This document shows, one piece after another, positions 56,041 to 64,000 of a stretch of 64,000 nt of DNA. The position numbers and the translations under genes were made by a program. This DNA comes from CAISKJ01 sp046351555 (GTDB taxonomy: Bacteria; Myxococcota_A; Polyangia; Polyangiales; Ga0077539). The stretch's first letter is position 1; each line of letters begins with the position of its first letter. Below the pieces are notes generated by a model. It saw only the letters and a program-made list of their open reading frames with translations. It had not been told where the DNA came from and made no database searches. The DNA lies in assembly GCA_046351555.1 (NCBI GenBank), contig JAXLYI010000039.1, positions 43,247 through 107,246 of the forward strand. The letters run 5' to 3'.

Positions 56041-56762
56041 CGCGGCTGTACCTGCACGGCTTCCTCGGCGCGCCCGCGCAGTGGACGGAGGTGCTCGCGC
56101 GCACCGGCGACCCGCCCGCGCAGTGCCCGCGCCTGCCCGGCCACGGCCCCTCGCCCTGGACGCCCGCGGGCGACTTCGCGGCCGTCGTCGACGCGTTCGC
56201 CGCGCGCGCGCTGCCCACGGAGCCCGTCACGCTCGTGGGCTACTCGCTCGGGGCGCGCCTCGCGCTCGGGCTCGCGATGCGCCACCCGGCCCGCGTCGCG
56301 CGGCTCGTGCTGGTCGGCGTCGCCTACGGCATCGACGACGCGCGCGACCGTGACGCCCGCGCGCGCGCCGACGACGCGCTCGCCGACGCGCTGGAGCGCG
56401 ACGGGGTGCCGGCGTTCGTGCGGACGTGGGAGGCGCTGCCGCTCTTCGAGACGCAGCGCGCGCTCCCGCCCGAGCTGGCCGCGGCGCAGCGCGCGTGGCG
56501 CCACGAGCACACCGCGCGGGGGCTGGCGTGGTCGCTCCGCACGCTGGGCCTCGGACGCCAGGCGCCGTACCGCGCGGCCTTCGCCCGGAGCGCGCTGCCG
56601 GTGACGCTGGTGACGGGGTCGCGGGACGAGAAGTTCACGGCCATCGCGCGCGAGCTGGTGCGGCTTCGCGCGGGCGTCGGTCACGTGGTGGTGGAGGGGG
56701 CGGGCCACAACGTGGCGCTCGAGCGCCCGGACGTCGTGGCCGAGGCGGTAGCTACGAGCTGA
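56037..56762 (+). CDS. menH: alpha/beta hydrolase, probable SHCHC synthase
   Basis: 241 residues. Starts LYLHGFLGAP, nucleophile elbow GYSLGARLALG, and GAGHNVALE for the catalytic His. MenH removes pyruvate from SEPHCHC to give SHCHC. Hydrolases of this size directly after menD are usually MenH; other superfamily members cannot be excluded by sequence alone. The GTG at 56037 overlaps the menD stop (GTGA); the GTG at 56028 is a second option. Its last 11 nt overlap the convergent PilZ gene. menB, menC and menE are not in the window. Confidence 0.85.
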   Translation: MTRLYLHGFLGAPAQWTEVLARTGDPPAQCPRLPGHGPSPWTPAGDFAAVVDAFAARALPTEPVTLVGYSLGARLALGLAMRHPARVARLVLVGVAYGIDDARDRDARARADDALADALERDGVPAFVRTWEALPLFETQRALPPELAAAQRAWRHEHTARGLAWSLRTLGLGRQAPYRAAFARSALPVTLVTGSRDEKFTAIARELVRLRAGVGHVVVEGAGHNVALERPDVVAEAVATS

Positions 56763-58461
56763 GCAGGAACTTGTAGACCGCGAAGGCCAGCGCCGCGATC
56801 ACGACGATCGCGACGATGAGGCCCGTCGCGCTGCCCTCGGGCTGCGGCGGGGTCGAGGGCTTCTTCTCGGGCTCCTTCTTCGCCTCGGGGGCCTTCTTCT
56901 CCTCGACCTTCGCGACGGCCTTCTCCTCGGCCTTCGCGTCGGTCTTCGGCGCGTCGGGCTTCTTCTCCTCGACCTTCGCCTCGGCCTTGGGCGCCTCGGG
57001 CTTCTTCTCCTCGACCTTCGCCTCCTCGGGCTTCTTGTCGAGGCTCACCACCGCCGCAGCGGGCTCGGCCTTGGGCTCCTCGGCCTTGGGCTCCTCGGCC
57101 TTGGGCTCCTCGGCCTTGGGCTCCTCGGCCTTCGCCTCGTCAGGCTTCTTGTCGAGGCTCACCGGCGCCGCGGGGGCTTCGGCCTTGGGCTCCTCGGCCT
57201 TCGGCTCCTCGGGCGCCTTCTCGAGGCTCACGGGGGCAGCGGCAGGCTCGACCTTCGCTTCGGGGGCGGCGGGCGTCGTCGGGGGCTCGACGGGCTTCGC
57301 CTCGGCCTTCAGCGCGGGCTCGGACTTGCGCTCCGGGGCGGGCGCGGGCGTGGGCTCGGCCTTCGCTTCGACGGGCGGCGTCGAGGCCTCGGGCGACGAC
57401 GAGCGCGCGGCCGACGCGGGGGTGGGCGGCACCGACGGCCCACGCAGCGCGCGCGGGGGCACCGAGCGCGAGGCCGAGCGGTCGGAGTCGTTCTTCTTGT
57501 CCTCGACCTTGAGTGCGGGGGGCTTCGGCGCCTCGCTCTTCACCGCGCTGAGCTTCGGCGACTCGGCCTTCGGGGGCTCCGACTTCACCGGCTCGGGCCG
57601 CGGCGACTCGAGCTTCGCGGCGGGCTCGGCCTTCGCCGGCTCCGCCTTCACCGGCTCGGCCTTCGGCGCTTCGGCCTTCGCGGGCTCGGCCTTCGGCGCT
57701 TCGGCCTTCGCGGGCTCCGCCTTCGCGGGCTCGGACTTGCGGTCGTCCTCGACGGTCTTCAGCTTCTCGAGCGCGTTGTCGATCTCGCTGCGCGTCGCGA
57801 CCTTGGTCGGGCCCTCGTCGGCCTTGCGCTCGCCCTCGCGGCCGGACGCGATCGCCTGCTGGAGCATCCCCGCCGGCGCGGCGACGCCCATGATGGTCGC
57901 CTTCTGCGCGGGCAGGTCGCGGCGCGGGGCCGACTCGTTCACCTGGCGGAGCGCCTCGCCCAGGAGCGCGTTCATCTGGCGCATCATGGTGCGGTCGGAC
58001 TCGGCGGGCGCGCCGGCCGCGGGCCCTGCGGCGCCGAAGAAGGGGCTGTGCTCGGCCGCGGGCGACGGCGGCGGCACCGTCTGGCCCGTGCGGATGTTGT
58101 CGAAGTGGGGCCCGGCGTCCTCGCCCTTGAGCGCCACGATCCGGTCGATGGTGGGCTGCGACGCCTCCTCCACCTTGAGGAAGCGGATGCCCATGCCCGC
58201 GGGGTTGTCGACGCCCGCCTCGGACTCCTCGCGGCGCTTCACCACGCGGCCCACCGCGCTGATCACCGGCGAGCCGTCCTCGAGCAGGATCTCCACCTTG
58301 AGGAGCGTGCCGAGCGCGGGCGGCTTCGGGCTCTTGATCCACATCCCGCTGCGAGAGATGTCCCGCGAGTACTTCTCGATGAACTCGTCGAGCGTGCGGC
58401 TCTTGTACTTGGCCCTGAGCACCGGGGCCTTCACACGCTGATCCTTCTTCTCTTCGGTCAT
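56752..58461 (-). CDS. tail-anchored PilZ-domain protein with long Lys/Glu/Pro/Ala linker
   Basis: 569 residues. PilZ-type domain (about 8-105) with YKSR, DISRSGMWI and the later GMGIRFL, the form expanded in myxobacteria; it may bind cyclic di-GMP. A helical stretch (150-230) is followed by about 300 residues of repeats such as KAEPAKAE, KAEEPKAEEP and VSLDKKPEEAK, highly charged and probably extended. The C-terminus is one membrane helix (GLIVAIVVIAALAFAVYKFLL) with only three residues after it. The PilZ domain would face the cytoplasm, tethered at a distance. The ATG at 58461 starts EEKKDQRVKAPVLR. Confidence 0.87.
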   Translation of the reverse strand: MTEEKKDQRVKAPVLRAKYKSRTLDEFIEKYSRDISRSGMWIKSPKPPALGTLLKVEILLEDGSPVISAVGRVVKRREESEAGVDNPAGMGIRFLKVEEASQPTIDRIVALKGEDAGPHFDNIRTGQTVPPPSPAAEHSPFFGAAGPAAGAPAESDRTMMRQMNALLGEALRQVNESAPRRDLPAQKATIMGVAAPAGMLQQAIASGREGERKADEGPTKVATRSEIDNALEKLKTVEDDRKSEPAKAEPAKAEAPKAEPAKAEAPKAEPVKAEPAKAEPAAKLESPRPEPVKSEPPKAESPKLSAVKSEAPKPPALKVEDKKNDSDRSASRSVPPRALRGPSVPPTPASAARSSSPEASTPPVEAKAEPTPAPAPERKSEPALKAEAKPVEPPTTPAAPEAKVEPAAAPVSLEKAPEEPKAEEPKAEAPAAPVSLDKKPDEAKAEEPKAEEPKAEEPKAEEPKAEPAAAVVSLDKKPEEAKVEEKKPEAPKAEAKVEEKKPDAPKTDAKAEEKAVAKVEEKKAPEAKKEPEKKPSTPPQPEGSATGLIVAIVVIAALAFAVYKFLLSS

Positions 58462-58616
58462 CGCTCCGTGTCTCCAACCACCGCTCGCCCGGGTGTAGGG
58501 TGTCGATCGCGCGCCGCGCACTTCGCCCTCGGAGGGAGGGCACCCGCGACGGCCGCCGCGTCGCACCGGGCGGACGCGGGACGCATTCTCGCAGAATCCC
58601 CGGGGCGGTTACCAGT

Positions 58617-59216
58617 TCAGAGTGAGCGGCGCCCTTCGAGGGCCCGGCCCAGGGTGATGGGGTCGGTGAACTCCAGCTCGCCCCCGTGCGGCACCCCGCT
58701 GGCGATCCGGCTCACCGAGACCCCGAGGCCCCGCAGCGACTCGGCCAGGTAGAGCGACGTGGCCTCACCCTCCACCGTCGGCGGGGTGGCCACGATCACC
58801 TCGCGCACCCCCTCCCGGCGGATCCGGTCGACCAGCGCTTCGAGCGGAAACTCCGCGGGACCGACGCCCCCCAGCGGGTCGAGCAGGCAGTGGAGCACGT
58901 GGTAGCGCCCCGCGAAGGCCCGCGTCCGCTCGATGGCGTCGACGTCCATCGGCCGCGCCACCACGCACAGGAGATCGCGCGCGCGCCGCGGGTCGTCGCA
59001 GATCGTGCACACCGACCGCGAGGTGTAGACGCCGCAGGAGGAACAGCGCCGGACGCGGTCGGCGAGGGTGGCGATGTGCTCGCCGAGGCGCTGGGCGAAC
59101 TCGGGCGGCGCGCCGAGGACGTGGAAGGCGATGCGCCGCGCGGACTTCTCGCCGACGCCCGGCAGGCGCACGAGCATCCGAACGAGCTCGCCGATGGGGT
59201 CGCCGCCGTCGTCCAC
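58617..59216 (-). CDS. recR: recombination protein RecR
   Basis: 199 residues, the usual length. Helix-hairpin-helix LPGVGEKSARRIAFHVL, four-Cys zinc finger (CSSCGVYTSRSVCTIC), Toprim domain with VVARPMDVDAIE and the C-terminal GGELEFTDPITLGRALEGRR. It acts with RecO and RecF in gap repair by recombination. GTG start. ybaB lies 17 nt upstream, the near-universal ybaB-recR pair. Confidence 0.96.
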   Translation of the reverse strand: MDDGGDPIGELVRMLVRLPGVGEKSARRIAFHVLGAPPEFAQRLGEHIATLADRVRRCSSCGVYTSRSVCTICDDPRRARDLLCVVARPMDVDAIERTRAFAGRYHVLHCLLDPLGGVGPAEFPLEALVDRIRREGVREVIVATPPTVEGEATSLYLAESLRGLGVSVSRIASGVPHGGELEFTDPITLGRALEGRRSL

Positions 59217-59233
59217 GCGCGGAGCTCCTTCGC

Positions 59234-59563
59234 TCAGGTGATGCCCGGGATCTTCAGCCCGCCGGTGGCCTTCTGGATCTCCTTGTCCATCTCCTCGGCG
59301 GCGGACTTGAGCGCGGCGTTGACCACGCCGCTGACGGCGTCGAGCGCGAACTCCGCGTCGGCGGCGAGGAAGGCCGGGTCGACCTCGATGCGCGTCACCT
59401 CGCGGCCGAGCGTCGCGGTGACCTTCACCTTGTCGTTGGCGCCCGACACGGTGACCGTGCGCTCCTTGTTGGTCTTCTGGGCCTCCTCCACCTTGCGCTG
59501 GAGCCAGGCGGCCTGCTTCATGAGCTCGTTGATGCCGCCGCGAAACTGCCCGGGTGCTGCCAT
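59234..59563 (-). CDS. ybaB: YbaB/EbfC nucleoid-associated protein
   Basis: 109 residues. Typical sequence for the family: MKQAAWLQRKVEEAQ, VKVTATLGREVTRIEVDPAFL, VNAALKSAAEEMDKEIQ and a short GLKIPGI end. A dimeric DNA-binding protein encoded just before recR. A dnaX gene, often upstream, is not present here. Confidence 0.94.
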   Translation of the reverse strand: MAAPGQFRGGINELMKQAAWLQRKVEEAQKTNKERTVTVSGANDKVKVTATLGREVTRIEVDPAFLAADAEFALDAVSGVVNAALKSAAEEMDKEIQKATGGLKIPGIT

Positions 59564-59612
59564 GGGGATGCGATCCTGTCGTGTCGGTGGGGAGTGAAGG
59601 GGAGAGTGGGTG

Positions 59613-60611
59613 TCAGATGCCGAGGCCGCCGAGCCCGAGGGGGTCGTCGGCCGGGGAGGTGCTCGGCGCCACGCCGCCGTCGGCCCCCGCGGGGCGTGCC
59701 GTGGTGCCGGTGCGCGCGCCCGCGGCGTTGGCGGCCGCGGCGGCGCCGGCGTCGACGTTCTCCACCACGCGGATCTTGCCGGTGATGCGGTCGGTGATGT
59801 TGACCGCGTTGTCGCCCGTGACGACGCCGGTGTTGGGGTTGGCGAGGTCGAGGGTGACGGCCGAGCGGCGCGCGACCTTGGTGGGCGCGTTGAGCCGCAG
59901 CGTGGGGAGCTGCGCCACCGTCGCCGACTCCTCGTAGATGAGGCAGAAGGCGCTGAAGAAGGTGGTGTAGTCCGCGAGGCGCAGGGCGGTGTTGGCGTCG
60001 CGCCACTGCACGGTCTGGAGGGTCTGGCCGTTCATCACGCGGCGGCCCGGCCCGAAGAGGGCCTCGAGCTGCGTCGCGAAGTCGTCGAACTGGATGCGCG
60101 CCCCGTTGGTGTTGCGCGCCTGCACGCGCTTCCACAGCCGGTCGTTGATGAAGAAGAAGAACTCGCGGTTCCCCCGCGCGTCCTCGTAGAGGAGCATCGA
60201 CTCGTTGTTGTTGTGCGTGTACTCCTCGCCGACGAACGACGAGTCCCACCGCCGGTGCTCCTGCGCGCCGTCGAAGGGGATGTAGTTCTGCTCGATGCGG
60301 CGGATCTCGCGCTGCCGCTCGTCGATGAGCCGGTACTGCTCGACCTGCCCGAGGTTCTTCATCCGCGGCACGTAGCTCGCGCGGATCTGGTTGCGGAAGT
60401 GGTTGAGCACCTCCTCGTGCGACATCCCCCAGCGCAGCGGGGCGAGCTCCGCCGCGATCCGGTCGGACACCGGCGGCTCGTTGCTCTGGGCGCCGCGGCG
60501 GGCGGGCGCGCGGCGGGCGGCGGCGGTGGGCCGGCGCGGCTGCGTCAGGCCCGTCACCGCGAACACGGTGGTCGTGAAGGTCACGAGGGCGACGAGGGAG
60601 AGCTTTCGCAT
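59613..60611 (-). CDS. secreted protein, unknown
   Basis: 332 residues. Signal peptide about 1-22 (LSLVALVTFTTTVFAVTG), Arg/Ala/Pro spacer, then a globular domain (about 55-255) with LRWGMSHEEVLNHFRNQI and aromatic strands (NREFFFFINDRLWKRVQ, YTTFFSAFCLIYEES). The last 65 residues are Ala/Gly/Pro-rich. The N-terminal part of the domain, with a Trp-Gly-Met start, is common in myxobacterial secreted proteins of unknown role. It lies 49 nt upstream of ybaB, in the same direction. Confidence 0.75.
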   Translation of the reverse strand: MRKLSLVALVTFTTTVFAVTGLTQPRRPTAAARRAPARRGAQSNEPPVSDRIAAELAPLRWGMSHEEVLNHFRNQIRASYVPRMKNLGQVEQYRLIDERQREIRRIEQNYIPFDGAQEHRRWDSSFVGEEYTHNNNESMLLYEDARGNREFFFFINDRLWKRVQARNTNGARIQFDDFATQLEALFGPGRRVMNGQTLQTVQWRDANTALRLADYTTFFSAFCLIYEESATVAQLPTLRLNAPTKVARRSAVTLDLANPNTGVVTGDNAVNITDRITGKIRVVENVDAGAAAAANAAGARTGTTARPAGADGGVAPSTSPADDPLGLGGLGI

Positions 60612-60718
60612 GGGTCGCAGGGCTCCGGCGTTGGTTTGGGGGAGGACTTACCCGTGATGGTCCCGTGAGGCAATGGGGCTCACGTGTCCACCCGCCTCAG
60701 ACGGGCGGCGAACGACTT

Positions 60719-61261
60719 TTATTTTCGCCTTTCCACCGGCACCGACCACTCGGCCGCCGCCGAGCGCAGGTCGCGCAGGGCCTCGTCGGCGCGCGCGATC
60801 TGCGCGGGGTCTTGCGCGCCGGCCACCTCCAGCAGCCGCTCGGTCGCGCGCCGGAGCTGCCGGATGCCCGCGAGCGCGATCTGCTCCTGGAAGCGGATCG
60901 CCAGCGGCGAGCACGCCTCCAGCAACCTTTCGAACGCGTCGCGCGGCAGCTCGAGGGCCGTCACGGGCGTGAGCGCGCGCACCGTGGCGCTGCGCGGCGA
61001 GCGGTCGACGAGGGCCATGTGCCCGAGGATGGACCCCGCGCCGAGGAGCGTGAGCACCCGCGGCCCCTCCGGGCCCGCGCGCGCGACCTCCACCTCGCCC
61101 GACACCACCACGAAGCACGACCGCGGCGCCTCCCCCTCCGTCATCAGCGCCGCGCCCGCGGGGAAGCGCCGCGTCGACGCCGCGCCCACCAGCACCTCCA
61201 GGTCGCGGTCGGTGAAGTCCCGCAGCGCCTCCACCGCGCGCAGCTCGACGAACGTCGTCAC
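60719..61261 (-). CDS. cyclic-nucleotide-binding (CRP-like) domain protein
   Basis: 180 residues. One cNMP-binding beta-roll (about 12-125): GAALMTEGEAPRSCFVVVSGEVEVARAG, LGAGSILGHMALVDRSPRSATVRALT. The phosphate-binding cassette GHMALVDRSPRSAT keeps the Arg-Ser-Ala of functional domains, although the usual Gly-Glu is Gly-His. No DNA-binding domain follows, only helices. It probably regulates the kinase-cNMP fusion encoded one base upstream in the same operon. Confidence 0.85.
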   Translation of the reverse strand: MTTFVELRAVEALRDFTDRDLEVLVGAASTRRFPAGAALMTEGEAPRSCFVVVSGEVEVARAGPEGPRVLTLLGAGSILGHMALVDRSPRSATVRALTPVTALELPRDAFERLLEACSPLAIRFQEQIALAGIRQLRRATERLLEVAGAQDPAQIARADEALRDLRSAAAEWSVPVERRK

Positions 61262-61262
61262 G

Positions 61263-62864
61263 TCACCGCCTCCTCAGCCAGTCGAAGAGCCTGCCCATCG
61301 CCCCCGCGCGCCCGGCCGTGGGCTCGGGGGTGTCGGGCGCCGGCGGCGCGAGCGCCTCGTCGACGCGCGACTCCACCTCGCGGATGCGCCGCACCAGCTC
61401 GCGGATCACCGTGCCCACCACGGCCACCGCCGCGCGCGGCGCCACCGCCTGGAGCGTCTTCACCCCGTCGCGCGAGACCTCGCCCACCACCGTCGGCGCC
61501 GTCGCCTCCACCGTGGCCGAGCGGGGCGACGGGTCGAGGCAGGCCATCTCGCCGACGAAGCTCCCGACGCCGATGCGCGAGAGCTCCTGGCGCTGGCCGG
61601 AGAGGTCCTCCGCGTACACCGCGAGCGAGCCCTCCACCACGAAGGCCATCGTCGCCCCCGGCGCCCCCTCGCGGTACAGCACCTCCCCCGGCCGCAGCGC
61701 CCGCCACCGCACGAACGACAGCAGCGCGCTCGCGTCGTCGGGCGCGAGCCGCGCGAAGGCCTCCACCGCCAGGAGGTAGCGCCGCGGGTCGTCCGCGATG
61801 CGGGGCGCGCCCCCGGCCGCGCGGAAGCCCCCCGAGGCCACGCGGTGCGGCGCGGTCGAGCTCGTCGCCGACGTGCGCGGCGGCGCGGACGACGTGGTCG
61901 CCCCCATGCGCGGCGGCGGGACGGACGCGACGCCGGGCCGGGTCGACTGCGTGGCGGCGTAGCCGAAGTGCTGCCCCCACACGCGCTGGCCGGCCTCCGT
62001 GGCGAGCGGGAAGAGCGCGCGCGCCACCGCGGCCGCGTCGGGCGTGTGGTCGCCGGGCGTGCGCGAGAGCAGCCGCCGCACGAGCGTGTCGAACTCCGCG
62101 GGAACCCCCCGTCGCGCGGCGCTCGGCGCGGGGAAGGGCGCGCGCTGGATCGCCTCGAGCACGTCGTCGAGGTCGAAGCCGGTGAAGGGGAGGCGCCCGG
62201 TGGCGGCCTCGTAGAGCATCACGCCGACGGCCCAGAGATCATCCGCGGGCGTGCACCGCTCGGGCTGCCGCGCCTGGTCGGGCGAGAGGTACTGCGGCGC
62301 GCTCGACAGCACCCCGCGGCGCGCGCCGGGCGGCAGCGTCTCGCGCAGCGAAGAGGTGCCGAAGTCGATGAGCTTCGGCACGCGCGGACCGCCCGGGGGC
62401 GCGGCGAGGAAGAGGTTCTCGGGTTTCAGATCGCCGTGGGCGACGCCGCGGGCGTGGGCGTGGGCCAGCGCCGCGAGGCACGGGATGAAGACGTCGGCCA
62501 CGGTGGGGACGGGCAGCGCTCCCTCGCGCGTGAGGGCGGCGCGGAGGTCTTCGCCGGGGAGGAGCTCCATGGCCACGTAGGGGGCGCCGCCGCGCGCGCC
62601 GCGGTCGGTGAGGGCGACGACGTGGGGGTGCTGGAGCGCGGCGCCGGCAGCCACGGCCGCGGCGAAGCGGGAGACGACGGCGGGGCCCGCGATGAGGTGG
62701 GGGTGGATCAGCTTGAGCGCGACCGGGCGCCCGTCGGGCCGGTGGACGGCGTCGTACACGGTGCCGAAGGGCCCGCTGCCGAGCACGCGCCGGGCGTTGT
62801 AGGCGCCGTAATCGATGCCCAGGGTGAGGGAGGGGCGCTCGTCGTCTTCCTCGGCGGTGGTCAC
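61263..62864 (-). CDS. Ser/Thr kinase fused to a cyclic-nucleotide-binding domain
   Basis: 533 residues from the GTG at 62864. Kinase domain (about 22-300): GSGPFGTVYD, Lys51 in VALK, catalytic loop HGDLKPEN (143-150; Gly in place of Arg), DFGTSS, SPDQA and DLWAVGVMLYE. A Ser/Thr/Pro linker (about 305-360) leads to a cNMP domain (about 375-500): GEVLYREGAPGATMAFVVEGSLAVYAED and GEMACLDPSPRSATVEA. No membrane helix. This suggests a kinase switched by cAMP or cGMP, a combination unusual in bacteria. The downstream gene encodes a second cNMP domain. Confidence 0.88.
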   Translation of the reverse strand: MTTAEEDDERPSLTLGIDYGAYNARRVLGSGPFGTVYDAVHRPDGRPVALKLIHPHLIAGPAVVSRFAAAVAAGAALQHPHVVALTDRGARGGAPYVAMELLPGEDLRAALTREGALPVPTVADVFIPCLAALAHAHARGVAHGDLKPENLFLAAPPGGPRVPKLIDFGTSSLRETLPPGARRGVLSSAPQYLSPDQARQPERCTPADDLWAVGVMLYEAATGRLPFTGFDLDDVLEAIQRAPFPAPSAARRGVPAEFDTLVRRLLSRTPGDHTPDAAAVARALFPLATEAGQRVWGQHFGYAATQSTRPGVASVPPPRMGATTSSAPPRTSATSSTAPHRVASGGFRAAGGAPRIADDPRRYLLAVEAFARLAPDDASALLSFVRWRALRPGEVLYREGAPGATMAFVVEGSLAVYAEDLSGQRQELSRIGVGSFVGEMACLDPSPRSATVEATAPTVVGEVSRDGVKTLQAVAPRAAVAVVGTVIRELVRRIREVESRVDEALAPPAPDTPEPTAGRAGAMGRLFDWLRRR

Positions 62865-62987
62865 CGGTGCTCTGGCTCCGCGCGGGGCTATTCTTCGGCG
62901 CCTTCGAGGGGCTCTGGGGAAGGCGCCGGCGTCCTCGCGGGTTGCGAGCCTATCCCACAACGCGCCCCGCCCGTAAGCGCGTTGCGA

Positions 62988-62993
62988 TAGCAT
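62988..62993 (+). promoter_or_regulatory. -10-like box before the DsbD-like gene
   Basis: TAGCAT ends 15 nt before the ATG at 63009, predicting a leader of about 9 nt. No clear -35. Confidence 0.3.
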
Positions 62994-63008
62994 CCCGACG
63001 CGCCCCCC

Positions 63009-64000
63009 ATGAACGACCGCGCCCCCCGCCTCGCCCTCGCGCTCCCGGCCGGCCTCGCGGCCCTCCTCGTCGCGCTGCCGGCCCACGCCGACGACAACCT
63101 CTTCACCACCGCGCTCCAGCGCTACGGGTGGTGGGCGGCCCTGCCCGCGGCCTTCCTCGTCGGCCTCGGCACCGCGGCCACGCCCTGCGTCTACCCGATG
63201 ATCGGCATCACCGTGTCGGTCTTCGGCGCCCGCAAGGAGACCCGCGGCCGCGCGATGCTGCTCTCCACCGCCTTCGTGCACGGGCTGGCCGCCCTCTTCG
63301 TGCCGCTCGGTCTCTTCGCGGCCCTGTCGGGCACGGTGGCCGGGTCGTTCGCGGGCAAGCCCGCCGTGCAGATCTTCGAGGCGGCGCTGATGGCGGCGAT
63401 GGCGGCCAACATGTTCGGCCTCTTCGAGGTGTCGCTCCCGTTGAGCCTGCAGAACCGCCTCGCGGCGATCGGCGGCCTCGGGCTGAAGGGCGCCTTCGCG
63501 ATCGGCTTCGCCACCGGGCCCATCGCGGCGCCGTGCGCGACGGCGGGGCTCGTCGGCATCCTCGACTACGTCTTCCGCCAGCGCGACGTGGTGGGCGGGG
63601 CGACGGCGCTATACTTCTACTCCCTGGGCCTCGGGCTCCCGTTCTGGCTGGTGGGCGCGGCGTCGGTGGGCCTCCCGAAGCCCGGCGTCTGGATGGATCG
63701 CATCAAGAGCGTCTTCGGCGTCGTGCTGACGGTGATGGCGTTCTACTACCTCCGGCACCTCGTCCCGTTCTTCTCGCGGCCGCCGGCGGGGGTGCCGACG
63801 CAGGCGTGGTTCTTCGCGGCGCTGGTGGCGGCGGGCCTCGCGCTCGGCGCGGTGCACCTCTCGCTCAAGGAGGGGACCGGCGTCGAGCGGGCGCGCAAGG
63901 TCGCGGGCATCCTCGTCGCGTCGATCGGCGCGGTGTGGCTCATCGCGTACGAGCCGCCGGCGCCGGCGATCGCGTGGGCCACCAGCGTGCCGACGGCGCT
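63009..64000 (+). CDS. DsbD/CcdA-like thiol-disulfide transmembrane protein (partial at the right edge)
   Basis: 330 codons visible, still open at the window end. A signal peptide (cut after AHA) is followed by membrane helices in the CcdA/DsbD pattern. The two redox cysteines sit in TPCVYPM (Cys60) and in GPIAAPCATAG (about Cys177), each in a Pro-Cys kink. Later helices (VLTVMAFYYL; AGILVASIGAVWLI) match DsbD or ScsB. It passes electrons from cytoplasmic thioredoxin across the inner membrane to periplasmic thiol proteins. A C-terminal thioredoxin domain may follow beyond the edge. It is divergent from the kinase-cNMP gene. Confidence 0.85.
   Translation, partial: MNDRAPRLALALPAGLAALLVALPAHADDNLFTTALQRYGWWAALPAAFLVGLGTAATPCVYPMIGITVSVFGARKETRGRAMLLSTAFVHGLAALFVPLGLFAALSGTVAGSFAGKPAVQIFEAALMAAMAANMFGLFEVSLPLSLQNRLAAIGGLGLKGAFAIGFATGPIAAPCATAGLVGILDYVFRQRDVVGGATALYFYSLGLGLPFWLVGAASVGLPKPGVWMDRIKSVFGVVLTVMAFYYLRHLVPFFSRPPAGVPTQAWFFAALVAAGLALGAVHLSLKEGTGVERARKVAGILVASIGAVWLIAYEPPAPAIAWATSVPTA

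Overview
The window looks like chromosomal DNA of a myxobacterium (Myxococcota, probably Polyangiales-like). This is an inference from very high GC, dense short-spaced genes, three Ser/Thr protein kinases, three sigma-54 activators, many predicted lipoproteins with Asp/Ala/Pro-rich linkers, delta-60 repeats, SUMF1-type proteins and a PilZ domain of the type expanded in Myxococcus. I see no rRNA, tRNA, CRISPR array, transposase or prophage.

Layout. 1-7.1 kb: alpha/beta hydrolase, glutathionyl-hydroquinone reductase-like GST, delta-60 lipoprotein, then two tandem kinases, the second with a periplasmic SUMF1 domain. 7.1-13.1 kb: two secreted SUMF1 paralogues, a second hydrolase, a membrane protein with a papain-like tail and a glycosyltransferase. 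13.2-20.3 kb: histidine kinase, RNase PH, a beta-barrel-like protein, ferredoxin, uridine kinase and a sigma-54 response regulator. 20.3-26.5 kb: a methyltransferase-like gene, then a seven-gene minus-strand run (unknown, CoxE-like VWA, DUF507, zinc ribbon, epimerase, YicC, guanylate kinase).

26.5-27.2 kb is the only long gene-free stretch. It holds a five-copy array with an exact 43-bp period and a 66-bp inverted repeat. 27.2-30.6 kb: two Cys-rich lipoproteins (one with 18 six-cysteine repeats), a nitrate-reductase-associated protein and MobA. 30.6-34.0 kb: an NtrC-type regulator divergent from a VWA lipoprotein, with a sigma-54-type promoter and a palindrome between them. 34.2-43.7 kb: N-acetylglutamate synthase-like protein, bestrophin-like channel, Lon protease, and a run of lipoproteins, a 2OG oxygenase and a methyltransferase.

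43.9-46.4 kb: a glycolytic cluster pgk-tpiA-secG with an unusually divergent PGK. 46.4-52.9 kb: cupin, UvrD/Rep helicase, an SPFH protein with an unknown partner, a coiled-coil zinc-ribbon protein and a REC-less sigma-54 activator. 52.9-56.8 kb: menaquinone genes menF-menD-menH, each overlapping the next. 56.8-62.9 kb (minus): PilZ tail-anchored protein, recR, ybaB, a secreted unknown, a cNMP-binding protein and a kinase-cNMP fusion. The window ends inside a DsbD/CcdA-like membrane protein.

Two general traits stand out. Many genes not preceded by another gene in the same direction have a TAnnnT box ending only 6-10 nt before the start codon, suggesting leaderless or very short-leader mRNAs. 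Genes inside operons commonly overlap as ATGA or GTGA. Long antisense open frames caused by GC bias were left out.
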